From Deltaproteobacteria bacterium (GTDB taxonomy: Bacteria; Desulfobacterota; Dissulfuribacteria; Dissulfuribacterales; QOAL01): a stretch of 32,275 nt of DNA. The notes under the pieces were generated by a model. That model was given only the letters and a program-made list of their open reading frames with translations, was not told the DNA's origin and did no database searches. The position numbers and the translations under genes are program-made. Below are positions 1 through 7,955 of this stretch, in pieces. The stretch is from contig JALWNK010000074.1 in the NCBI GenBank assembly GCA_026995935.1, positions 1 to 32,275 of the forward strand. The letters are read 5' to 3'. Each line of letters opens with the position of its first letter. Positions within the stretch are counted from its first letter, which is position 1.

Positions 1-121
1 TTTGTGTTTGGACAACCACATTTTACCGGAAAGGAGGCTTTTTGCATTTAAAAACAGCCAGTTATTTTGTCACAAACTCACTAGCACATGCCGTTTAAAA
101 ACGGGAACTGCATAATTTGGG
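1..121 (-). repeat. Inverted repeat copy 1: inner end of a probable insertion sequence
   Basis: Bases 1-121 are the exact reverse complement of 32153-32273. Identity stops at 121/122, where the sequence becomes the host nucleotidyltransferase gene. Read outward from the host gene, the repeat starts CCCAAATTATGCAG, contains the near-palindrome CCGTTTAAAAACGG (91-104), and ends in an AAAGCCTCCTTT segment that is the complement of a strong ribosome-binding site. This fits the 5' end of an IS whose transposase lies outside the window. No transposase codons are visible, so the family is not assigned. The element is inferred; the repeat itself is seen directly. Confidence 0.8.
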
Positions 122-297
122 ATAAATTTCAGGCCGATTGGCCTATCAAATTCCACGACTAAATCAATATCACTCTGGTCTCTATCTGCTTTTTTGGCAA
201 CAGACCCAAATACACCTATCCTTTTAATCCCGAATTCAGACGATAAATTCGGATATTGAGACTTTATTTTTCCGATTACTTCATCAAGATAGCTCAT
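70..297 (-). pseudogene. Minimal nucleotidyltransferase (MntA-like antitoxin), 3' end cut off by the IS
   Basis: The gene part runs from ATG at 297 to about 122. The last codons of the frame (PNYAVPVFKRHVLVSL) come from the repeat and are not native. The N-terminus carries the nucleotidyltransferase signature GVFGS followed by SDIDLVVEF, that is GS plus DxD, typical of MNT-domain proteins of about 95-110 residues. Only about 58 native residues remain, so the C-terminal helix is lost. In HEPN/MNT (type VII) toxin-antitoxin pairs, MNT proteins AMPylate and neutralise a HEPN ribonuclease. No HEPN gene is visible here; if one existed downstream it would lie beyond the IS. The family call is firm, while the antitoxin role and loss of function are inferences. 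Confidence 0.75.
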
Positions 298-714
298 AAC
301 AATTCTTCATATCTGTAATGATCGGCTAACATTATTAATATCTGTATCGGTTTCTGGATATTTTTCCCTTATAGGTGTCCAAAATTTCCACATATTCTGA
401 TATCAACCCACCCCAAGTGGAAAAACGAGGCATATATGCCATTTTTGCCTCAGAAAATCCATATATTGGCATAGTATGGCAAGAGCTATGGATAATCAAG
501 TAAAATTTCACGAAATTAAACCATTTATGCCATTAATAACCGTTCATATTCACCTCCTAGGCCTCCCCTTACGAGGCAGTCTTTCTGATCATGAACCTTT
601 TTGCCCTTTAAGGGTACATACTGTCAAAAAGCAGGGATTGAGCAGGCCGGCCTTCGCGAAATTCTAGGCATTTAACCAAAATGCATTGAGTCTTAAGGAA
701 AGGAGGATAAAAAA
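298..714. other. Gene-poor spacer with one doubtful small ORF
   Basis: No recognisable gene lies here. On the minus strand, 442-335 reads as a 35-residue frame (MAYMPRFSTWGG... ending RNRYRY) just upstream of the nucleotidyltransferase, behind a weak GAGG. It matches nothing I know and may be the tail of a decayed gene, because the same frame stays open upstream to a stop at about 530. A plus-strand frame at 476-667 has no ribosome-binding site and unconvincing composition. Bases 700-714 hold the strong AAGGAAAGGAGG site of the next gene. I see no clear terminator or promoter. Confidence 0.4.
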
Positions 715-1992
715 ATGAAAGGCAAAATTAGTACAGCCATTGGATTATTCTTTTTTCTGCTGTCCGCCGTGTGCATGGCAGGGCAGATTCCTAATCTTTC
801 TGGGCAGGCACAAGGTGTTCCTACAGGTCCGGAAGCTTTAAAACGAAAACCGGATTTGAAGATAACCTACATCGGTCTTAGCAAGTCAAATCCTGTGGTG
901 GGGGAGAGATTTGATATCATAGTAACGGTCAAGAATTCGTCTGGTCATTCGATGCTACTAGGGGCGGTTTCTTCCGGCCTCACCAGCGCGGATAAGTATG
1001 GGCCCCACGGCCCCGGTCCTAAAGGCAGCGGGAAGGTTTTCCAGGTGCCAGGAACCAGCAGCGGCCCAACACAACTTATAGTCAAAATTGGAAACGAAGC
1101 AAATCCACGCACCTTCCAGGTGCCTGCCCTAGCCCCGGGGAAAACGGCTACATTCCGCAGGAGCTATACGGCCGCCAATCACGGTAATCTTATAGTTTCG
1201 TGCACTGTTGACCCGGCAAACCTTGTGGACGAAGAAAACGAACGTAACAACTCTCTTACGAAAACGTTTCGTATTTTGAACCTGCCAGATTTCAGGGTAA
1301 TAAACTTTTACATCAAACCTGCCTCAAATGTCCGGGCCTTGGACAAGATGACCATTTATGCGACCATCAAGAATTTTGGTGAATCCGGGGCCGAGACCTT
1401 TATGCGTTTTGACATCAGTGGAGACATTCCAGGTAGTAGCGATGTTGTTGAACACCCTGAGGTTCCTGTGCCCTTTCTGGGACCTAACCAGCAGACCACT
1501 GTTAAATATGTATTTACCCCTCTCAAGCCCGGCATGTACACATTTGGAGGTGGAGTGAATACGCCGGCCAGAACCAGTGAAAGCAATACTCACAATAACC
1601 TCGTCCCGAGGATATTACAGGTTCGGGTAAAACCTGGCGGGGTGGACCTGGCGGTAAATATAATTACGCCCCATAAGCGCAGGCATTGGTACCAGAATTT
1701 CAACATAGAAGTAATAGTTACAAATATGGGAAATATGGCAAGCGGTCCCTTCAATGTCCACTTCCACAGAGCTCACGACTGGCCAGCTGGAACGGCACAG
1801 GGCACATGGGTGGATTCTGTTAAAAGTTGTCCAGGCCTTGCTCCAAACAGATCTTGCCACGTGACTTTCACTTTTAAATACAAGATATTTTTGGGTTCAT
1901 TTAATGCCTATGCAGAGGCAGATCCTGAACGCAGGGTGAGGGACGTAAACAGGGCGAACAACAAAAAAACCATCCGCCTTACGGTCTTTTAA
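715..1992 (+). CDS. Secreted protein with three CARDB-type Ig-like repeats
   Basis: The 425-residue protein begins with a clear signal peptide (hydrophobic stretch to about residue 22, likely cleavage near CMA|GQ) and is therefore exported. Three tandem repeats of about 120 residues follow, each with the CARDB-like pattern: an opening strand (DLKITYIGLS near 48, DFRVINFYIK near 192, DLAVNIITPH near 315), a central I-x-V-x-V/I-x-N strand, and a closing segment ending in N-N (NERNN, NTHNN, NRANN). CARDB modules are adhesion-like beta sandwiches with no catalytic residues. No membrane anchor or sorting signal is visible, so it may be released or periplasmic. The start is fixed by AAGGAAAGGAGG about 7 bases upstream. 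It stands alone, with a strong terminator behind it. Two single-domain relatives lie at 23289-24530. Confidence 0.75.
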   Translation: MKGKISTAIGLFFFLLSAVCMAGQIPNLSGQAQGVPTGPEALKRKPDLKITYIGLSKSNPVVGERFDIIVTVKNSSGHSMLLGAVSSGLTSADKYGPHGPGPKGSGKVFQVPGTSSGPTQLIVKIGNEANPRTFQVPALAPGKTATFRRSYTAANHGNLIVSCTVDPANLVDEENERNNSLTKTFRILNLPDFRVINFYIKPASNVRALDKMTIYATIKNFGESGAETFMRFDISGDIPGSSDVVEHPEVPVPFLGPNQQTTVKYVFTPLKPGMYTFGGGVNTPARTSESNTHNNLVPRILQVRVKPGGVDLAVNIITPHKRRHWYQNFNIEVIVTNMGNMASGPFNVHFHRAHDWPAGTAQGTWVDSVKSCPGLAPNRSCHVTFTFKYKIFLGSFNAYAEADPERRVRDVNRANNKKTIRLTVF

Positions 1993-2033
1993 AACACCAT
2001 TACTGGTATACCCTCAAAGAAAAACAACGAACA

Positions 2034-2068
2034 GGACCAGGAGGCCAAAGGCCCCTGGTCCTTTTTTT
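2034..2068 (+). terminator. Rho-independent terminator after the CARDB gene
   Basis: GGACCAGG-a-GGCC pairs with GGCC-c-CTGGTCC across an AAA loop, followed by seven T. It is a strong intrinsic terminator 42 bases after the stop codon and separates this gene from pyk. Confidence 0.9.
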
Positions 2069-2214
2069 GTGCAAAGGAGAAGGAGGTTCTGGCACTTCAG
2101 AACAAGGGATGATAACCTGGATGAGGATATCAGCCAAAGGCAGTTGGGTCATTAAGGTCCGCATGGGAAAATACCCCGGTCAGGCCAGTTCCTTCAAGAA
2201 GGGTTTCACGAGCA

Positions 2215-3666
2215 ATGGGTAAGAGGTTTTTTTCAAACAAGACAAAGATTATTTGCACCATTGGGCCTGCTTCAGATTCCCTGAACATGCTTAAGCGTAT
2301 GCTTCGGGCAGGTATGAATGTTGCCCGTTTGAACTTCTCCCACGGAAATTTTGATTATCATGCTGAGGTCATAAAAAGGGTGCGAAGGGCCTCGGCCGAC
2401 ACAGGAAGGCCCGTTGCAATCATGGCAGATCTTCCAGGCCCAAAGATGAGAATAGGCGAGTTTGAGACTGAGCCGGTGCTTCTTAGAAAAGGGGCCACCT
2501 TTACCCTTACAACCAGGAAGGTGGTTGGAAACCAGGAGATTGTTTCCATATCCATGAAGGAGCTTCCCCGGGTTGTCAAAAGAGGGGACATTCTTTTCCT
2601 GAATGACGGCCTTATTCAACTTAAGGTCCAGGAGACCACGGGCACGGAAATCAGGTGCAGTGTGGTGGTTGGCGGTGAGCTAAGATCCAGAAAGGGCCTA
2701 AACATTCCGGGTATAAAGTTTGGCAAAAGCGCCTTTACCAGGCACGACCACGAATGCATGAAATTTGCCCTTGAACACGGGGTGGAAGCGGTAAGCCAGT
2801 CCTTTGTGGGGAGTCCGGACGATATAAAGAGGCTGAGGCGTGCTGCCAGGAAGCATGGCTATGATCCCTTTGTTATTGCAAAAATTGAGCGCTCCGTGGC
2901 TGTTGGGGTTATAGACGAGATAATCCGCGTGTCTGACGGCATAATGGTGGCCCGTGGAGACTTGGGCGTTGAGATACCCATAGAACGGATAGCAATAGCC
3001 CAGAAATTCATCACAAGAAAGGGAAACATCTGGGGGAGGCCGGTAATTACCGCAACCCAGATGCTTCAATCCATGACACATAGCAGAAGGCCCACCAGGG
3101 CTGAGGCCACAGACGTTGCAAACGCAATCCTCGACGGAACAGATGCGGTCATGCTCTCTGAAGAGTCTGCCATGGGCGAGTACCCGGTCGAGGCTGTGAA
3201 AACGCTTTCCAGCATTGCCAGGGAGACAGAGCCTTTCATTGAAAGGGGGCATTTCAGACGACTTTTGGAGGAACACTCGAAACAGGCCGGCACAGGCCCA
3301 GTTGACCTGATTGCCCTTGGCGTGGACAACATGGTTGAAAGGATGGAAACCGCAGCGGTTTTCTGCCCAACAGACTCCGGTGCCACTGCAAGACGGGTTA
3401 CACGCTTCAGGCTTCCATGCTGGATAGTTGCACCCACAACGAGCCAAAAGACCTATCAGGAACTTCTATTTTCCTTTGGTGTTTACCCCTGGTTGCTTAA
3501 GGAGAAGCCCACAAGGTGGAAGGAACATGTGAAGGAAATGGCCAGGGAACTAAGACTTACTGGCAGATACGCTCTGGTAACAGAAGGACCTTCCATGGTG
3601 AATCCAGACACGGATCACCGCCTGGAGATAGTGCCTCTTAAGGGCAAAAGGACAAAAAAGGGCTGA
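2215..3666 (+). CDS. pyk: Pyruvate kinase
   Basis: This glycolytic enzyme transfers phosphate from phosphoenolpyruvate to ADP, giving pyruvate and ATP in the cytoplasm. The 483-residue length is normal. Visible motifs are KTKIICTIGPAS near the N-terminus, NVARLNFSHG (about 35-44), ADLPGPKMR (about 70), and the active-site block IAKIER with Lys223 and Glu225, followed by GIMVARGDLGVEIP. ATQMLQSM and RAEATDVANAILDGTDAVMLS then follow. The C-terminal regulatory domain (about 360-475) is present. The ATG has only a weak AAGAAGGG upstream, and no better in-frame start exists before the conserved N-terminus. It is followed after 95 bases by glycogen phosphorylase on the same strand, probably in one transcript, linking glycogen breakdown to lower glycolysis. 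Confidence 0.96.
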   Translation: MGKRFFSNKTKIICTIGPASDSLNMLKRMLRAGMNVARLNFSHGNFDYHAEVIKRVRRASADTGRPVAIMADLPGPKMRIGEFETEPVLLRKGATFTLTTRKVVGNQEIVSISMKELPRVVKRGDILFLNDGLIQLKVQETTGTEIRCSVVVGGELRSRKGLNIPGIKFGKSAFTRHDHECMKFALEHGVEAVSQSFVGSPDDIKRLRRAARKHGYDPFVIAKIERSVAVGVIDEIIRVSDGIMVARGDLGVEIPIERIAIAQKFITRKGNIWGRPVITATQMLQSMTHSRRPTRAEATDVANAILDGTDAVMLSEESAMGEYPVEAVKTLSSIARETEPFIERGHFRRLLEEHSKQAGTGPVDLIALGVDNMVERMETAAVFCPTDSGATARRVTRFRLPCWIVAPTTSQKTYQELLFSFGVYPWLLKEKPTRWKEHVKEMARELRLTGRYALVTEGPSMVNPDTDHRLEIVPLKGKRTKKG

Positions 3667-3761
3667 GAAAAACAAGCCGTATGTGAACGTTTTGGCGGCT
3701 AAAACATAGCGGTTTGTCAAAAGACGCCGTTTTGAAGAGGTCTTTTAAGGAGAATCTGAAA

Positions 3762-6293
3762 ATGAACACCACGAAAAGTCAGCAGAAAGGGTCAAGGAGG
3801 GAACGGGTCAACGAGCTTAAGCGCGCCCTTGCCTACAATCTTTTTTACAACCAGGGCAAGGCCCCAGAAAACGCAAGCCCGAACGATTATTACATGGCCG
3901 TGGCGCTCACGGTTCGGGACAGGATGCAGCACCTTTTCATAAACTCCGTTGAGGGCCTTTTAAGGGAGCCAGTCAAGATCGTCTGCTACCTTTCGGCAGA
4001 GTTTCTCCTTGGGCCGCACCTTCACAATAACCTTCTTTGTCTGGGGCTCTATGACGATGTAGCCCAGGCCCTTTCGGAAACCGGCCTTGACATTCGGCAG
4101 ATTATTGAGCACGAGGTGGAACCTGGCCTTGGAAACGGCGGTCTTGGAAGGCTTGCAGCCTGTTACATGGACTCCCTTTCAACTACCCAGGTCCCGGCCA
4201 TAGGTTACGGCATCCGTTACGAGCACGGCATGTTTCACCAGGTAATAGAGGACGGCTGGCAGAAGGAGCTTAGCGACAAGTGGCTCCATTACGGCAACCC
4301 TTGGGAGATAAAAAAGCCAGATATCTCCTACGAAATAGGCCTTGGAGGGCGCACAGAAAGCTACAGGGACGAAAAGGGACGCCTGCGTATGCGCTGGCTG
4401 CCTGCCCGAATGGTAAATGCGGTGGCCTATGATACGCCCATCCCGGGCTATAGGGTAAACAATGTAAACCTGCTGAGGCTTTGGAGCGCAGAGGCAGTGG
4501 ATTCCTTTGATTTCGAGGAGTTCAACGTCGGTGACTACTTTGGCGCTGTGGAAGAGAAGATAAAGGCAGAAAACATTTCAAAGGTCCTTTATCCAAGTGA
4601 CCAGCAGTGCGCAGGAAAAAGGCTCAGGCTCGAGCAGCAGTTTTTCTTCGTATCCGCCTCCCTGCAGGACATGATCCGCATTCATCTCATGAAGCACGAC
4701 AACCTCGACGAGCTGCCCGAAGGCTTTGCAGCCCAGCTAAACGACACCCATCCTGCCGTTGCTGTTCCCGAACTCATGCGCCTTCTAATGGACGAACATG
4801 CCTACGGCTGGGACAGGGCCTGGGAGATCACCACAGCCACCCTTTCCTACACCAACCACACCCTGCTGCCAGAGGCAATGGAGAAATGGCCCCTACCCCT
4901 GTTCTCAAGTCTGCTTCCCAGGCACATGGAGATCATCTTCGAGGTGAACCGCAGGTTCATGGATCACGTTTCAAAAAGGTTCCCAGGGGAGACAGAACGC
5001 CTCCGCCGCATGTCCATAATTGATGAAGAGGGCGAAAAGTTTGTTCGCATGGCAAACCTTGCCTGTATTGGAAGCCATGCCATAAACGGGGTTGCCCGCA
5101 TACACACAGACCTTCTAAAAGGCCATACTCTTAAGGACTTTGACCAACTGTGGCCCGGGAAGATAAGAAACGTCACCAACGGCGTGACCCCGCGGCGCTG
5201 GATCGGTGTTGCAAACCCCCGCCTTTCAAGGCTTATAACAGATGCCATAGGCGACAGTTGGCTCACTGATCTGGAGGAGCTCAGAGGCCTTGAGAATCTT
5301 TCAGAGGATGCCTCCTTCAGGCAGGAATGGCAAAAGGTACAGGAGGCCAACAAGCAGGAGGTGGCACAAAGGGCGGCTGAGATGGGCATCAAGGTGGACC
5401 CTTCATCCCTCTTTGACGTTCAGGTCAAGCGCATTCATGAGTACAAGAGACAGCACCTGAACGTCCTTCACATAGTCACCCTTTACAACCGGATAAAGAA
5501 CCAGCCGGACATTGAAATAACCCCGCGATCCTTTGTATTTGGAGGCAAGGCTGCGCCTGGCTACTACATGGCAAAGCTTATAATCAAGCTCATTAACTCT
5601 GTGGCAGAGGTCATAAACAACGACCCGGACGTCAGGGACAGGCTGAAGGTGTTCTTCATCCCCAACTACAACGTGAAGGTTGGGCACACGGTGTATCCCA
5701 TGGCAGACCTTTCCGAGCAGATTTCCCTGGCAGGCAAGGAGGCCTCAGGCACTGGAAACATGAAATTTTCCATGAACGGCGCCCTGACCATTGGGACCCT
5801 GGACGGTGCAAACGTGGAGATAAGGGAAGAGGTGGGGCCTGAAAACTTTTTCCTTTTTGGCCTAACTGTTGACGAGGTCATGGAACTCAAATCCTCTGGT
5901 TACGACCCCATGGATTACTATCATAAGGATGAAGAGCTTCGCGCTGCCCTTGATCTCATTGGCTCGGGCTTCTTTTCAGGAGGGGACAGGGAGCTTTTCA
6001 GGCCCCTTGTGGACTCCCTTCTTTTTCGTGACGAATATATGCTTCTTGCCGATTACCGCTCCTATGTTGACTGCCAGGACGAAGTGGGTAGGGCCTACAG
6101 GGACAAAGAGCGCTGGACGCGCATGTCCATTTTAAATACGGCCCGCATGGGCAGGTTCTCATCGGATAGGTCCATAAGAGAGTATTGCCAGGATATCTGG
6201 CATGCAAGGCCCCATCCTGTAAAACTACGCTGGAAAAGGATTCCAGAGGAAGGGATAGTTTTCAAAAGGCCCGCTCACACCTCCAGTCACTAG
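3762..6293 (+). CDS. glgP: Glycogen/maltodextrin phosphorylase
   Basis: This PLP-dependent enzyme releases glucose-1-phosphate from alpha-1,4-glucans by phosphorolysis. From the chosen start it has 843 residues, the usual bacterial length. The block GLGNGGLGRLAACYMDSL with GYGIRYEHGMF and the PLP-lysine block GTGNMKFSMNGALTIGTLDG (Lys668) are intact. The frame is open up to a TTG at 3714, but ATG 3762 is preferred because AAGGAG lies 9 bases before it; the TTG version would add 16 unconserved residues. It lies behind pyk in the same orientation and ends in a terminator, so a two-gene pyk-glgP unit is likely. No allosteric phosphorylation site is evident. Confidence 0.95.
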   Translation: MNTTKSQQKGSRRERVNELKRALAYNLFYNQGKAPENASPNDYYMAVALTVRDRMQHLFINSVEGLLREPVKIVCYLSAEFLLGPHLHNNLLCLGLYDDVAQALSETGLDIRQIIEHEVEPGLGNGGLGRLAACYMDSLSTTQVPAIGYGIRYEHGMFHQVIEDGWQKELSDKWLHYGNPWEIKKPDISYEIGLGGRTESYRDEKGRLRMRWLPARMVNAVAYDTPIPGYRVNNVNLLRLWSAEAVDSFDFEEFNVGDYFGAVEEKIKAENISKVLYPSDQQCAGKRLRLEQQFFFVSASLQDMIRIHLMKHDNLDELPEGFAAQLNDTHPAVAVPELMRLLMDEHAYGWDRAWEITTATLSYTNHTLLPEAMEKWPLPLFSSLLPRHMEIIFEVNRRFMDHVSKRFPGETERLRRMSIIDEEGEKFVRMANLACIGSHAINGVARIHTDLLKGHTLKDFDQLWPGKIRNVTNGVTPRRWIGVANPRLSRLITDAIGDSWLTDLEELRGLENLSEDASFRQEWQKVQEANKQEVAQRAAEMGIKVDPSSLFDVQVKRIHEYKRQHLNVLHIVTLYNRIKNQPDIEITPRSFVFGGKAAPGYYMAKLIIKLINSVAEVINNDPDVRDRLKVFFIPNYNVKVGHTVYPMADLSEQISLAGKEASGTGNMKFSMNGALTIGTLDGANVEIREEVGPENFFLFGLTVDEVMELKSSGYDPMDYYHKDEELRAALDLIGSGFFSGGDRELFRPLVDSLLFRDEYMLLADYRSYVDCQDEVGRAYRDKERWTRMSILNTARMGRFSSDRSIREYCQDIWHARPHPVKLRWKRIPEEGIVFKRPAHTSSH

Positions 6294-6320
6294 AAACAAT
6301 AGGGGGCTTTTACCTTTTAA

Positions 6321-6354
6321 GGGGCGTAACAATCAATGTTGCGCCCTTTTTTAT
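6321..6354 (+). terminator. Rho-independent terminator after glgP
   Basis: GGGCGTAACA pairs with TGTTGCGCCC (one G-T pair) around a 4-base ATCA loop, followed by six T. It closes the pyk-glgP unit. Confidence 0.85.
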
Positions 6355-6485
6355 TTAGAATCAGGAAAAGTTTTTCCACAAGGCCACCTTTTTACCCAAA
6401 CTAACCAAAAGTTTTTCCATCTTTTCTTCATTACCTTCAAAAATAGGCCTGTCCCCACGTAAAAGGCAAAAAAGATTAAAAATTG

Positions 6486-6501
6486 TGGCACGGATCGAGC
6501 A
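6486..6501 (+). promoter_or_regulatory. Sigma-54 (RpoN) type promoter of the PEP-CTERM gene
   Basis: The sequence TGGCACGGATCGAGCA matches the -24/-12 consensus TGGCACG-N4-TTGCA. GG is at 6487-6488 and GC at 6499-6500 with the required 10 bases between; only the two T of the -12 box differ. The predicted RNA start is near 6512, giving a leader of about 29 bases containing AGGAG (6527-6531), 9 bases before the ATG. PEP-CTERM genes in several bacteria are known to be under sigma-54/PrsR control, which agrees with this placement. Confidence 0.7.
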
Positions 6502-6540
6502 TTTATTGAAATACAAGATATAAAACAGGAGATTTATCTT

Positions 6541-7335
6541 ATGAAATCTTTTATGAGTATCGTTCTTGCAGCATGTATCGCTTTTTTTATGAGTCTTATG
6601 GCTGTTTCCAAGGCCCACGCACTGGAGCTTGGGATTAATATAACCAAGTACGATGGAAGCTCATCTCAACAGTCAGGATGGCATGGCAAAAACGAGGACA
6701 ACGAGGTGGAGCCTGGTTGTGTTACAGACCAGAGCTGGGACTTAGAGGGCTTTTTCCTTAAGGGTTCTGAACTTCAGGTAGTTGGTGGTTTTGACTTCCT
6801 AAATGGAAATGGAAACATCAAAATAGGAGACATATTCATTGATGTGGATGGAAGCTATGACCCTGATGCATATACCATGACTAAAAATGGCAATGTTAAA
6901 GTGAAAAACAATTTTGGTTACGAGTATGTGTTTGATCTTGACGTAGGAAACAATAAGTACACGGTCTATGACATCTCAAAGGGTGCCTATACAGAGACAG
7001 TTTATTACAAAGGCAATCACCATTCCAACGCCTATCGTTATGTTTCTGGAGGGAAAAAAATTGCAAGCGGCACCCTCAATTACCTTAGCGGCCTTTTTGA
7101 CAGTGATGTTGGGGGCCTTTCAGGTGGTACCCATTACGCCCTTACTGGAATAGACCTTGGCTTTATTGCAGGAAAGGATTTTACAGCCCACCAGACCCTT
7201 GGCTGCGGAAACGATAATTTAATGGGTTCTGGTACGGCCCCTGTACCAGAGCCGGCCACCATTTTGCTTGTGGGCTCAGGCCTGGCACTTTTTGGCGCAA
7301 TGGGAAGAAGGAAGGCTGGAAGCAAAAGGGTGTAA
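6541..7335 (+). CDS. PEP-CTERM sorting domain protein, exported
   Basis: The 264-residue protein has an N-terminal signal peptide (cleavage likely after AHA, residue 28) and a textbook PEP-CTERM tail: VPEPAT at 235-240, a hydrophobic stretch ILLVGSGLALFGAMG, then a basic RRKAGSKR end. Such proteins are processed by an exosortase at the inner membrane and usually go to the surface or the exopolysaccharide matrix. The middle (30-230) is rich in Gly, Asn, Asp and aromatic residues and resembles no enzyme I know. No exosortase gene is in the window. The start is set by AGGAG 9 bases upstream and a sigma-54-like promoter before that. It ends at a terminator shared with the convergent small gene. 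Confidence 0.9.
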   Translation: MKSFMSIVLAACIAFFMSLMAVSKAHALELGINITKYDGSSSQQSGWHGKNEDNEVEPGCVTDQSWDLEGFFLKGSELQVVGGFDFLNGNGNIKIGDIFIDVDGSYDPDAYTMTKNGNVKVKNNFGYEYVFDLDVGNNKYTVYDISKGAYTETVYYKGNHHSNAYRYVSGGKKIASGTLNYLSGLFDSDVGGLSGGTHYALTGIDLGFIAGKDFTAHQTLGCGNDNLMGSGTAPVPEPATILLVGSGLALFGAMGRRKAGSKRV

Positions 7336-7356
7336 GATCCCCACCTTGAATACCGA

Positions 7357-7399
7357 ATAAAAGGCCCGGTGCCACTTTCATGTGACCCGGGCCTTTTTT
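7357..7399. terminator. Bidirectional terminator between two convergent secreted-protein genes
   Basis: AAGGCCCGG pairs with CCGGGCCTT, with an inner CAC/GTG pairing, followed on the plus strand by a run of T and preceded by A-rich sequence that gives CCTTTTATT on the other strand. It can end transcription of the PEP-CTERM gene and of the gene at 7431-7754. Confidence 0.85.
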
Positions 7400-7430
7400 C
7401 TTTTTATGGCAGATTAGCAAAGGTATTTCG

Positions 7431-7754
7431 TTACCAGCCTCTGTGGCCGTGTCCATGCCGGCTGCCATGTCCTTTTCTGCAACCGCTTCCCTTGCAGTTA
7501 CCGTAGCCCTTGTTTCCAGCGCAGTTTCCCTGGCCCCAGGCATACATTTGCCTTTCTTCGTCCGAGGCCTGTTGCATCTTCTCCCTCCAGGCGCTTCTGA
7601 AGGCGTCCCTGTCTTCATGGGACATATTCATCATGTTGCACCTCATCTGGGAAAGCTCTTTTAGGGAATAGCCTGAGTAATCAGTAGCAAGGGCAGCAGA
7701 GGCAAGCGCAAGGGCGCATGTAACCATCAGTGCCAAGAGCGTGTTTCTTTTCAT
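7431..7754 (-). CDS. Small secreted protein, DUF1104-like body with His/Cys/Gly-rich tail
   Basis: The 107-residue protein starts with a signal peptide (cleavage after ALA, about residue 23). Residues 24-70 (DYSGYSLKELSQMR...MSHEDRDAF...DEERQMY) resemble the small exported DUF1104 family, whose function is unknown. The tail from about 74 is low complexity: three Cys spaced among Gly and Lys, then GHGSRHGHGHRGW with four His. That suggests metal binding, but this is inference. The start is firm, with AAGGAGG about 9 bases upstream. It lies convergent to the PEP-CTERM gene, shares its terminator, and has its own sigma-54-like promoter, so the two may be expressed together. Confidence 0.75.
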   Translation of the reverse strand: MKRNTLLALMVTCALALASAALATDYSGYSLKELSQMRCNMMNMSHEDRDAFRSAWREKMQQASDEERQMYAWGQGNCAGNKGYGNCKGSGCRKGHGSRHGHGHRGW

Positions 7755-7790
7755 TTCTTGTTCCTCCTTGTCTTTGTTTGGTCTTTCTAA

Positions 7791-7806
7791 CTCAATTACC
7801 GTGCCA
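7791..7806 (-). promoter_or_regulatory. Sigma-54 type promoter of the small secreted-protein gene
   Basis: On the minus strand TGGCACGGTAATTGAG matches TGGCACG-N4-TTGCA at every consensus base up to TTG; the C of the -12 GC is A here. Spacing is correct. The element lies about 38 bases before the start codon, almost the same as the 41 bases for the PEP-CTERM promoter at 6486, and shares its TGGCACGG core. The A at the -12 position could weaken it. Confidence 0.6.
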
Positions 7807-7955
7807 AGGAGGTTTTTGTTTGGAAAAGCAAGTAAAATTAACCAGTTAAGGACAAACTGGATTTACAATTTTCCCCATGAGGCTGACCAAAGGAGCCCCT
7901 TTATCGTCCAAATTGTCGAAGATGGAACTTTCTATAAGGATGTGAGCAAAAGTGG

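Noticed and set aside
476-667. 63-codon plus-strand ORF
   Set aside because: No ribosome-binding site, no domain, and odd composition.
2089-2104. TGGCAC before pyk as a sigma-54 site
   Set aside because: The -12 GC is absent at the required spacing.
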